Positions 34,274-44,351 of a stretch of 64,000 nt of DNA are shown here, in pieces. The first letter of the stretch is position 1, and each line of letters opens with the position of its first letter. Source of the stretch: Punctularia strigosozonata HHB-11173 SS5 (Eukaryota; Basidiomycota; Agaricomycetes; Corticiales; Punctulariaceae); the NCBI RefSeq assembly GCF_000264995.1, contig NW_006767450.1, positions 262,494 through 326,493 of the forward strand. The letters are read 5' to 3'. The notes below the pieces were generated by a model. The model saw only the letters and a list, made by a program, of their open reading frames with translations. It did not search any database and was not told the origin of the DNA. Position numbers and translations under genes: made by a program.

Positions 34274-36541
34274 ATGCTGTTCTGCGCGGCCGGCGTCATC
34301 AACCTGCCCCTCGTCGTCGCTCTCTTGGCCTCCCGTGCCGCAGGTTCAACGACTGTCAAAGTAACTGTACCTGCGTCCGTCCCCCATGGCGCCGCCAATG
34401 TCTCTCGTTCTCTCATTTCACTGTCGATCGAGCAAGACAGGTGGAGGGACTGGATCGGATTTCCGTCAAGAAACGATTTCTTCTTCAACACCCTTGACAA
34501 CGTGGCCCAACTTGCAGGGCAACCTCCATGGATACGTCTTGGCGCCAATAGCGAAGATCACACCGTCTTCAACGAAGCGACTCAGGTATGCTGCCCATGT
34601 TATATGGCGGACTCATATACTCAGCAGTATTTCTGATAGTTTTCGGAAGCTATTTTCCCCCCTCCTTCACTCGTTGAACCCTATCCAGAAGGTGGTGGTG
34701 AACGTTTGAAAGGGTGCATATCCTCTGACACCTTCCAAGCCACGCAGATTACTGTCGGCAACGACTTCTATAAAGCTGTCGCACAGTTGCCATCAGGTAG
34801 TCCATTGGGCACAATCTCGCTTGCTATGCGTCTGACCGGTTTGGCAGGAACAAATATGATCGTCGGCGTGAATTTGGGCGCGGTATGCACCAGGCTTTGC
34901 AAATAACGACACGAGTTGCTGAGCACCCACTCTCCTTACACAGAACAATCCCGCCAATGCCGTTACTGAGGCATCAGCGATTGAAGCCGCGTTTGCTTCT
35001 CTCCCAGCGTCAGGCGCGGATGTCGAGCTTCAATACATTGAAGTCGGCAACGAAGCTGACCTGTACACCACGAACGGGCTCAGGCCCAAGTCGTTCAACG
35101 TCGCCCAATACACGCAGCAGTGAGTTTCTGCCACAGGTGCTCTTGGCATCAGCTGAACTTGCGTTTTCCTGCTAAGGTGGGCAAGCGTCGCAGGTGCCGT
35201 GGCAAATGCTCTTAGATTATCTCCAACGGGCAGCGGCCCCAAGTTTGTCGCGGGAGCGTTGGCGCAATCTTCCCACAAGGATACCACGTTTTCTCCACAA
35301 GCTATCTTCTCTCACGGGCTTCTGAAGTCGGCGCCAGGAAAAATCGTCCAGACAGTTTCGCAACATGTCGGTAGCACGGAAGCTTTTGGGATCTCGTCGA
35401 TACTCATCCTCTTCTAGCATTACAGTGGTTCTTTCTGCGCGGGAAGTGGAGGGCTCCTCTCAGCACTGATGAACAAGGCCACGATCCGATCAAATTTGAC
35501 CGTTTTCAAACCCGACATTGCTGCGGTGCATGCGAAAGGACTCATTTACATCCTGGGTACCGTGTGAATGCTTCTCATGAAAGCCGTTACTCATGCTAAA
35601 ACAGGCGAGACGAATTCCTACGCCTGCCACGGGGCTCCGGGCGTTTCAAACGTTGCTGGCGCCACTCTTTGGCTGCTGGACTATGCTCTCCATGCCAGCC
35701 AGATCGGCATTGAACGGCTCTTCTTCCATAACGGCATCGGGTTCAAGTACAACCTCATACAACCTATCGCACTCAATCGTTCAATACTGGATGGCTCTGC
35801 CCTCGCACAACCGCTTGCACCACACGTGCAGCCAGCATACTATGGGATGATCATCGCCGCCGAAGCCCTGGGCTCCTCTGGTCGCGTTCAAGTAGCCGAA
35901 CTCGATATATCCAACGCGGACGTTGCTGGCTACGCATTTTACGAAGGCGGCATTATCATGCGGGCGGTACTAATCAACTCTCGCGCCTTTCTGAGCACCA
36001 CTTCTTCGCGCAACACTGTTCATGTCGATCTGAATCTGTCATCTGCCAGTTTGAATGGGACCATGACTATCAAGCGCTTGTCGATTGGGTATGTATGAAC
36101 CTCCGTCTAGGCCTTCGATCAGTCGTTGATCACTATTTTCTCAGGCATGCAGATGACGAGAGCGGTCTGGCGTGGGGCGGTCAAACATACGAGACGCCCG
36201 ATGGAAGAGTTTCCGGGGACGAGATCATGGAGCGCTCGACTATTCGCGCAGGCGTGGATGTACAAGACACGGAAATTGTCCTCCTCAATTTTGATCGGTC
36301 AGCAATGGTGGCCGGCGGTTCTGACTCCGGGGCGCTGGGGAAAGGGGTTTCGTCTCCGGCAATGACATCTGGAGCGGCAATGCCGTCCGGGGCGGCTGGG
36401 TCGTCAGGACAAGGAGGTTCCTCTTCGTCAGGGATGACTGGCTCGCTGGGGTCGAGCCGCTCTTCTGCGCACAGAGCTGCATACAATGGATTGCTGCTGA
36501 CAGCTCTGATCGGCATGAGCGTTGCACTAATTCTTGGATAG
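34274..36541 (+). CDS. Glycoside hydrolase family 79 beta-glucuronidase-like, GPI-type tail
   Basis: GH79 enzymes release glucuronic acid or its 4-O-methyl form from arabinogalactan or related glycans outside the cell. Nine exons (34274-34585, 34640-34691, 34740-34796, 34848-34882, 34944-35119, 35177-35366, 35418-35556, 35605-36088, 36145-36541) join in frame to 613 residues. The N-terminus has a signal peptide (LPLVVALLASRAAG). PWIRLGANSEDH and MIVGVNLGANNP fit the barrel core. The acid/base Glu is likely in YIEVGNEADLY, and the nucleophile Glu in ILGETNSYACHG, created by splicing at 35557-35604. A beta domain follows. The last 80 residues are Gly/Ser-rich and end in a hydrophobic run (LLLTALIGMSVALILG), which suggests a GPI anchor. 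Family assignment is strong; exact substrate is not known. Confidence 0.9.
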
Positions 36542-36895
36542 ATAATGATACACCTATATCATGCTCATGCAAATAAACCAATCGCTATGACACACATGGT
36601 CCTCGCAGTTCATCCACGGTGTCGCCCTTGGACGCACGTCTGGGATCAACCTGACCTAATCCATGTTCCAAGGCTTGTTATATAAGAATATATGGGTATT
36701 AGGGGCTGCCGAACACGGGTAATCGTTGAGCTACGACTACCGCTCTTGAAGAGCTATAGCGGAATATAGAAAATAGTATAGATACGAACCCGCGTAACCT
36801 GAATGAAGCTGGCGATGACGCCGCAGAGCTGTCGATTAAGCAGGAGAACACGCCGTTGAAAGAAGTTCATTCAGGGCCTGGTAACCAGACATCAG
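36542..36895. other. Convergent 3' intergenic region (GH79 / Bud14-like)
   Basis: This 354 bp, relatively A+T-rich, lies between two stop codons. Nothing else was seen. Confidence 0.6.
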
Positions 36896-39800
36896 TCATA
36901 TTTCAAGAGCGACATGAGAGAGACGAACATGGTCCATTTCTTCCAACTGTCGGAATGCCGGCGAGTATATCTCTCGAACATCAGGATGCAGTGCATCGGG
37001 TTGCAGCGAACGTCCGAACAGCATGGCCTCAGTACCATCCAGCTGAGGTAGAGGTGGCTCCTTGTGTAACATAGTGTCGAGTTCGATGATGGCCATCATG
37101 TGGGACAGACCGAAGTCGTCCTTCGGAATGATTGGTCGTGAGCGTTTCAAGGCTGAAGGCACAGGCTGCAGCTTGCTTTGCTGCTCTTGTCGGGCAGTTT
37201 GGGCGCCGTACGCGGATATGTCGGAGAGAACAGAAGCGATCGACGGCTGACGATCATGATCTCTCGAGGCCACCTTGCTTGCTGGGGTGACCGCGCGAGG
37301 CGTGCTTGGACTCGCAGCTCTCACCCGCTGTGTAGGAGTTGGCACCCGAGAGCTTGATAGGTCAGGCCCAGGCGAGACAATGCGTTGACTGTCGGTCGGT
37401 GTGGGCGAACGAGCGCCGAGTCGAGCCGATACCGGGGTGATCGCGCGCGAGTCATCGGAGTACGCGGATGAGGCGGATGATTGCATCGAGGCAAGACTGA
37501 CAGCGGACTTCGCCGAAGACGGTTCAGGGTCTCGCCTACCCTCCTTCACTTTGTTCAGCACCCTGTCCAGCTTGTCCCCAATAGCCTCCTTGTTACGAAC
37601 GAGAACCCCTTGCAGGAGGTCTTGACTCGTTGTGCCGGTTGTCGGGCTTCGTTGTCCGAATTCGTCCTGCCACTCCTCCTCGATGATGTCACTGATATCG
37701 TACGTCTCACCGTCGCCATCCACATACGAGTAGCGTATCCGATCATCCACTTCGTAGCGGGAACTGCGTAATATGGCATTGCCGGGCAGCAAGACGTCGA
37801 CTCCACGAAGGGAATTCGTCTGAGCGGACAGTATCGCACGCTGATCTGCTCTCTTTGCTGCGCGCTGTGCAGCGATGAGTTCTTGCTTCGACATTTGGCG
37901 ACTTCTCGCTTCCTCGGCAACAGAGCTGTCGCTGGAGCTTGCGACTAAGTCTCGTTGCAGATGCTGGAGGGCGATCTCGTCTAATGGAGCTGAGGTACGG
38001 TGTCTCGAGGAAGAATTGCGGTACGCCACCGCGCGACGGAGGATGAAGATAGGGTCGTCTGGGGATATGTCCTCCGGACTTCCAACTAGTTGCGCGAAGT
38101 CGACCGAACGCCTTTTGCTGTCTGGGGCGCGTCGTTCGGTTGGGCGATAGGCCGGTGGACGGGGATACGCATCGATGACCTTTGTCGAGGGAGAAAGTTC
38201 ACGTTCTAAGCCGATTCCATAAGCGATGTTACCCCAAGGAATGCGGGACGGGCCTGACCTTGACCATTGACATCGACATGAAGGCTATAACGCACGCGAG
38301 AAGAGCTCCTCCTCTTGGTCATCTTGTCCTCTACCTCATCCCCACCATCGACCACACCTTCGAGGATCCCGAAGCGTTCAAGTCCAAGCTCGATGACTTC
38401 GGCTACAGTGACATTCTTCGGGAACACGAAGATCTTTCTCCGTTGACTCTGGGACACGCCTGATGCGGTTCGGGATTCGTGGTTCTGTGCCCGGTTGCGA
38501 AGCGTATTCTTGAAGATGATCGCTTCGGTAAGAGGGTCGAATACCATGTCGTCTGGTAGATCCTCTGGGTATATGTAGAGTTGCAATGCAAATCTGAACG
38601 ACGGCGAGCTGAACCGCTCCGCCGACACATTCGCACTTCCAACAGTGAGGAACTGGCCTGTATCTTCACCTCGAGAGCTTTCCGCGATGATGGTTTCGTC
38701 CCCTTCGTCGGTGCCAAAGCTGTCGTCGAGTGCGCGCTCGCTCCGACGGTTCAAGTAGAACTTGACCGCCGAGTCGTCCGTGAAGTCGTTCATCGGCAAT
38801 TTCTTGATGGCTGGGTGCATAGAGAGGTTGCTCGCAACGGAGCTAATACTGCCGACACTACTCCTCTTAACTTTAGGAGCCTCCATTGCCTCCTCCACCA
38901 GAGTCTCGAACACGACTAATGGATGCTCTTCCGACTTGAGCACCGCCGAGGAACCCTCGACCTGCTTCACCGTCAGGTAATAGTCTCCCTCGTCCTCTCC
39001 CGCAGGTAAGCGGAACCTCTGTATGGCTTGCCGGACAAGATCCGACGATGTCGTGGACGAGTTGAGCAAAACCGTCTTAAACGTCGCCTCTGTCTGCACG
39101 TTCTTGCCCGCAAACACCCTAATCACGCTGAGCTCCGGCACGCCGACGCCGCCATCCATGTTCGAGCTCGTAAGCACGAGCGAGCCCGGTCGCGGCCTAC
39201 GCCCCTCGGAGTTCGGGCTAAGGTTGGCTGATGTGTTCGCCATTGACGAGCTGAAAGAAGTGGAGTGGCCCATTGCCGCAGCGCTTTGCAACCCGTAGCT
39301 CGGCTGAGCCTCTGGTGGACTTGCCGGGGAGCGGTTCAGATACTGCTGATACAGCGCCTGCTGTTGCTGATCGCGCTGTCTGAGAGTGCTTGCGTGTTGC
39401 GAGAGCGGGCTAACCTGGTTGGACAATGCCTGGCCGTGCGGCGGCGTCTGGGGTGTCTGCTGCTGTTGCATTGCTTGCAACTGCCGGGGATTTGTCGAGT
39501 TCCGGAAGTTCTGCTGTTGCAAGTGCGCGGCCTCCGACACGGGTGAGCGCAATCCGTCAGGTATGGACATGTTCGATGACTGTGGTTGCAGCTGTCCGCT
39601 CGAGCGACCTGACTCCTCCGATTCACGCACAGTTTCGCTGCTCGCATCCCTGTCCTTCGACTTGTCCTTCTCCTTGTTGCGACGGCCAAAGAGACCGCTG
39701 AGGACACCGCCCTTCTTCTTCTTCTCCTTGCCGCCCTCCTCGTCCGTGCTCTGGGTTTCGCGGTCCCTCTCCTTCCTCAGTTTGCCCCCAGAGGGTTTGT

Positions 39801-41142
39801 TGTTCGCACTAGGTTGTCCAAGGCTATCGCCACTGGAGCTAGCACTAGGGGCAACGCCACGTGCATCCGTAGCGACCCGCACTGGGCCCGCACCGGGGCC
39901 AGGGCCCTTTGCAACATTTGCCTTCTTCCGCGCCGCCTCCTCGAGCGCTTCAATCTCCTCTCGGGTTCGCTTCCGATCTTGCTCTTGTTGCTGCATAATC
40001 ATGCTGGGTAGCAGCGGGCCGCCAGCCTGTGAGGCGGAGCTGGTACCGGATCGGTCGGCGGTAGCAGATATAGACGCCTGTGCCGCCGCCTGCTGGCTTT
40101 CCATAACGCCCTCTCGTGCGATGGTGGGTGTGACAGACAACTGCCTGGTGGACTCGGGCGCTTGCTCGGGATCCATACCCGCTTCTGGAAAGCGGTCGAC
40201 GGAGGGCTGGGACTGGATGGATTGATCGTCCAGCGGCTGCCTAGCACGCTGCTGTAACGGCTGAGTACCGCCGCCCGCCCTGAGCGAAACGGGAATATTA
40301 TTCTGGCGCATGGCATCGACTGCGCCGTCCTCCCAACTCATCCCGTCGTCGGGTTCCATGTTATCGAGAACGTTGTTTTGACCGCGGACGGACCTCTGTT
40401 CTTCAGCGAGGTCCGGATCCTCATCTTCATAGCCCTCGTCATCCCACTCGACGTCGTCATCCTCTTCCTCATCCTCGTTCCAGACAGCAGGAGGGTATCG
40501 GTGGACGTAGAGGCCAGGGGTGAAGACCACGCTTCGGCGGTGTTGAGTGTTCTTAGAGCCTGAGCGTGAGCCGGGTGTGGGGGAAGGCGAGGCTGCTATG
40601 CGCGCATTCAGGTTGGTGCGGAGCCGATCGCGCTCGCCCTGGACCTCTTCTTGCAATTCCGCTTGGGTCGCGGACGCCAGCTGTGGGTGAGTCGACCGTG
40701 TTAACACCTCACACTTCAAGTATACCGATAATGTACGCACGTCTACGTTCCGGTGCTTGTTCAGCCGCGCCAAGCGCTCAAACGGTGTTTCAATGTTCTC
40801 CGCGGGTATATATCCCACTTCCTGGGTTTTGAGGACGCGCACCAGCCACCAGTAGCTGTTGCTATCGTCCATGAGGAATAGACTATCGCCCTTGACAACA
40901 TTCGCCTGGCCCTCCACGGTCGCCGCGAAACTGTGCAGCGCATAGACGAGGTCAAAGTCGATGGACTCGTTGGGTATAGAGAGCTCGGAGGAGCCGTCGT
41001 CGTCGTCGATGTAGTCATGCTCGCCCTGGCCATCGTCCGAATCATCTTCGAGGACCGAGTGCTCCTCGTCGCTAGTGAGCGCCTCGTGAGCCTGCACGTC
41101 GGCCATAATCTGTTCGCGGAGGTCGTACTCGTGGCGATCCAT
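36896..41142 (-). CDS. Bud14/Tea4-like SH3 protein with Ras-association-like domain
   Basis: Fungal relatives with this SH3 bring protein phosphatase 1 and formin control to cell tips. Three exons (41142-40741, 40680-38259, 38205-36896) join in frame to 1377 residues. The 60 bp intron at 40681-40740 is a multiple of three without stops, so it could pass as coding, but its ends fit GT-AG and removing it gives HRNVDLASATQAEL. The 53 bp intron at 38206-38258 is required by frame. Order: acidic N-terminus; SH3 at ~60-130 (VYALHSFAA, DSNSYWWLVR, VGYIPAENIETPFERLARLN); a long disordered Gln/Ser region with EEIEALEEAARKK; an RA-like domain beginning PELSVIRVFAGK near 650; a second ubiquitin-like segment (IFVFPKNVTVAEVIELGLE); and a disordered tail. 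The start at 41142 is preferred because upstream codons overlap the cyclin C leader. Confidence 0.82.
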
Positions 41143-41214
41143 AACCTGGAGGATGTGCACAGCCTCCCCGTTCCCGCTTTCCTCGCCTCGGCGACCCCAC
41201 AAAGCGGCTGAACG
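41143..41214. promoter_or_regulatory. Short bidirectional promoter, Bud14-like / cyclin C
   Basis: Only 72 bp separates the two start codons. No TATA box is seen, so both genes probably use dispersed initiation within a shared open region. Confidence 0.5.
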
Positions 41215-42844
41215 ATGGCGACCGACTTTTGGGCCAGTTCCCACTAGTGAGATGCACACCCTTTGACCTAAACACGATGTCTGAACGAGCAGCAAGCGTT
41301 GGATCTTTGACAGGGCTACGCTCAGTCAGGCGAGGGCAGAGGATTTGCTCCATGTCGAAGATCCAGAGCACCTCGACTTCCTCGCTATATTCTTCGCCAA
41401 CCGTGAGTCTACGACATGCTGACCACGGCTCTGAGGTAACTCATAATTGCGTAGTGATTGCGAAGCTGGGCAAGAGACTTCAGCTGAAGCAGCGAGTGAT
41501 CGCTACCGCGACTGTCTTCCTCCGGAGATTCTACGTCAAGAACTCATACTGCGAGATCGACCCTTTCATCGTCATCGCCACCTGCTGCTATGTTGCGGCC
41601 AAGGCGGAAGAATCTCCTGTACACATCAAGACGGTCTTGTCGGAAGCAAGGACCGTGTTCAATCGTAAGCTCCAGCTCTGCTCGTTCGCGAGGCGTCATG
41701 TTCATCGGGCAGCTTTGCAGAGGAAGGTTACAACCTGAAGTCATTTCCCAACGAGAACTCTCGTCTGGCAGAAATGGAGTTCTACCTAGTCGACGATCTG
41801 GAGTGCGATTTGACCGTGTTCCATCCCTACCGCACGCTCATGGCACTCTGCTCTAAAGACCCGGTGAACCCTGCTTCAGAGGACGGCGAGCTCGGCGTTG
41901 GCATCGTTGAAGGCTCGCGATATTGGGGCACCGGTGAAGGTAAACTGATACTGAGAGAAGACGGCGCATTGCAGATGGCGTGGTACGTGTATCGTTACCG
42001 TCGGAGAGGCTATCCTGACGCGTCTTCAAGGTTCATCATCAATGATACCTACCGCTCAGAGCTCTGCCTGCTGTACCCTCCACATATCATCGCCATCGCA
42101 GCTATTTACCTCACCCTTGTCTTGAACGAGAAGACCCGCGCGACCTTGAACCTCCAGCCCTCATACTCCATGCCATCGAATTCTTCCTCGTTGCAGTCCG
42201 CGTTGACATCTACCACCACTCCATCCTACCAGAGTCCAGCCGCGGCTCCCTCACGGCGTTCTTCCCGCCAAACGTCCAAACATCCACCGTCCGTCGCGTC
42301 TGCGCAAGACCCGATCGAGTTCCTCGCTGGCCTGAACGTCTCTATGCCACTCGTCGCCACCTGCGCGCAAGAGATCATCTCGCTCTACGCCCTCCTCGAC
42401 CGCTACTCCGAAGACGCGCCAGCCTCCTCCAGCTTTAGCCCTACCGCGCACACAGGTCTGCACCACCATGGCAGCCTCAACTCCTCGTTCGCGAGCGCCG
42501 TCGCCAACAAGCGCGGCACGAAGCGGTCCGCGTCGCGCACGAGCCTGGGCACGAGCTCGGGCACGCTCGGCAGCGGAAGCGGGACGAACACCACGAGCAG
42601 CGGCACGCCCGACCAGACGCATAACACCGGTGCGTACGGCAACGCACCCGGCGGGTCACTCGTCGGGTCGGGGCTGGCAGCGATGCGGGATCTCAGCGGG
42701 GGCGCGGACGGCGGTGTGCAGGGAATCGTCACGCCTGCGATGCTGATGGCGATCTTGACGCGGATGCGGGAATTGAAAATCCAAGACATGCACTCTGGGG
42801 ACAAAAAGGCGAGTGCCGTGGCAGATTTACTCGAGAAGGTGTAG
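41215..42844 (+). CDS. Cyclin C (Mediator kinase module cyclin, Ssn8/Srb11)
   Basis: Cyclin C pairs with Cdk8/Ssn3 in the Mediator kinase module and adjusts RNA polymerase II transcription. Five exons (41215-41246, 41293-41402, 41455-41664, 41721-41982, 42031-42844) join in frame to 475 residues. MATDFWASSHYKRWIFDR, spliced across intron 1, is the diagnostic N-terminus. The first cyclin box includes IAKLGKRLQLKQRVIATATV and YCEIDPFIVIATCCYVAAKAEE; EFYLVDDLECDLTVFHPYRT follows; the second fold has QMAWFIINDTYRSELCLLYPPHIIAIA. A Ser/Thr/Gly-rich insert of about 120 residues (42190-42640) makes it much longer than animal cyclin C, before a final helix (MAILTRMRELKIQDMHS). Divergent to the Bud14-like gene. 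Confidence 0.95.
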
Positions 42845-43135
42845 AGTGTCGTGGCCGTGTCTTCGTCAACAAGTGGCACGACACTCGCCCCAGGGCATCC
42901 TTCCACTGTACTATACTGTACCTAATAGGATGTGCTCGTTGCTCGTAAAGACCCGCCCGGAACTATATCATTGCAGATTCGATGTATGTGCAATCCGCCT
43001 TGTTCTTGTCTAGCCATTAAAGGGTCCGATCAGGATTGACGGCAGAAAACGTGTCTGCATATCATTATTGTTGTGTCTCGATTACATAAATGGGTATCAT
43101 CCGAGTGCTGGCCGAAACAAACATCAAAGATCCGA
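42845..43135. other. Convergent 3' intergenic region
   Basis: This 291 bp lies between the cyclin C and LURP-one-related stop codons; no gene is visible. Confidence 0.6.
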
Positions 43136-43840
43136 TTATTTCTGGTCATTGGACTTTTCGTCCAAGCAGATGCAGAACGCAGCTAGCAGTGCGAGATCGA
43201 CTGCACAGAGCAAAACGTTTATCAGCGATACTTTCTAATAGGAGCAGTGTAGGATACTCACCACCCGGTGCGACCGTGAGGATGTAAGTCTGGTCGTCAA
43301 ACAGCAGTTGGCCCGCATTGAAGAATTTGCGACCGATACGCGCAACGGGTACGTCGTTGTAGGTGATCTCGGCCTTGCGGTCGAAAAAGTCACCTTTGAG
43401 AACGAGCTCCTCGTCGCGACCGGTGGTCGGGTTGTGGAAGGAGCAAGTGAGCTTGGTGCCAAAGCTGAAGGAGGACTTGATGGTGAAGATCGTCGCGTCC
43501 GACGCGGGGTCCTTGCCGTGGAAGGTCGTGTGGATGTGGAAGTGCGACTTGAGGAGGGAGAAGAGGTGGTTGCCGGCGGCGTCGGAAATCTCTGGAAATG
43601 GGAGCGATTAGCGTCGGCCCAGTTCATACAATGAAAGGGGTACGCACCTTTGCGCCCGTGGAGAGAGAACGCCTTGCCGTCTACGTGGAAGATTTTCGCG
43701 CCGTTGGCGGCGTCCGTAATGTCAAAGTCATCACCGGTGAGGGATATCTTTTTCTCGCGAATCTTGAGCGCGACCTCGCCCCGATGCTGGCTGTACGCGG
43801 GGAAGACTCCAACGGCGTGAGGTGCGGGTGCCAACGACAT
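43136..43840 (-). CDS. LURP-one-related (Tubby C-terminal-like fold) protein
   Basis: Three exons (43840-43648, 43591-43262, 43200-43136) join in frame to 195 residues, the usual size for single-domain LOR proteins. The beta-strand pattern fits the family: EVALKIREKKISLTGDDFDI, GAKIFHVDGKAFSLHGRK, EISDAAGNHLFSL, DGKDP-like loop HGKDPASDATIFTIKSS, and RIGRKFFNAGQLLFDDQTYI, ending with VAPGVDLALLAAFCICLDE. The final hydrophobic helix corresponds to the buried central helix of the tubby-like barrel. These proteins may sit at membranes through lipid binding, but no biochemical role is established for fungal members. The ATG at 43840 is chosen over one at 43861 because it gives a typical short N-terminus. 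It is divergent to the PPR gene (511 bp). Confidence 0.88.
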
Positions 43841-44351
43841 GGTGATGCTGAGAGATTGCAAGTATCAATCGCGACAGGTAGCCTTGCTCTTTTGTACGGA
43901 ATATCCGCCGCATCGCATTGTGTAAAGGCAATCAGGCGAGGGAGCATGATATTATCGCCGATGCATCGCCTCGATCAGCAAAGTCGCAGTCATGTTGCCG
44001 TACACAGCCAGTGTCCTGGTATGGCTTGCATAGCCGTACATTGTTTTGTCGCGATCATGCGCGACATGGGAGACGTGCCAAGTCAAGCAGTGCAGCCTCG
44101 TTCGTCGGGGTTCATACAAGCCCAGCGCTTATAACAAGGTTCACATGGTAAGCGCTGGCACAGCCACGTCGGGATGAACCGTCCCGGGAACAATTCGTCT
44201 GTGACGAAATTTGCGGGTGGCCGTTGCGGTACGCGTCTCCGGCTCGCGGCTCGCTCGCGTCCTCCGTCAACTCACGGCCAGGCTGTAATAAGCCTCCGCC
44301 ACCAGTCTAGCCTGCGCGCTCGCAGGTCTAGATACCCCGTCCACTACCAGT
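43841..44351. promoter_or_regulatory. Divergent promoter region, LOR protein / PPR protein
   Basis: This 511 bp lies between two divergent start codons. No specific element was identified. Confidence 0.45.

Noticed and set aside
39386-40225. 279-codon plus-strand frame opposite the Bud14-like gene
   Set aside because: Antisense to a Ser/Gln-rich exon; composition (Cys, Ser, Leu) reflects the complement.
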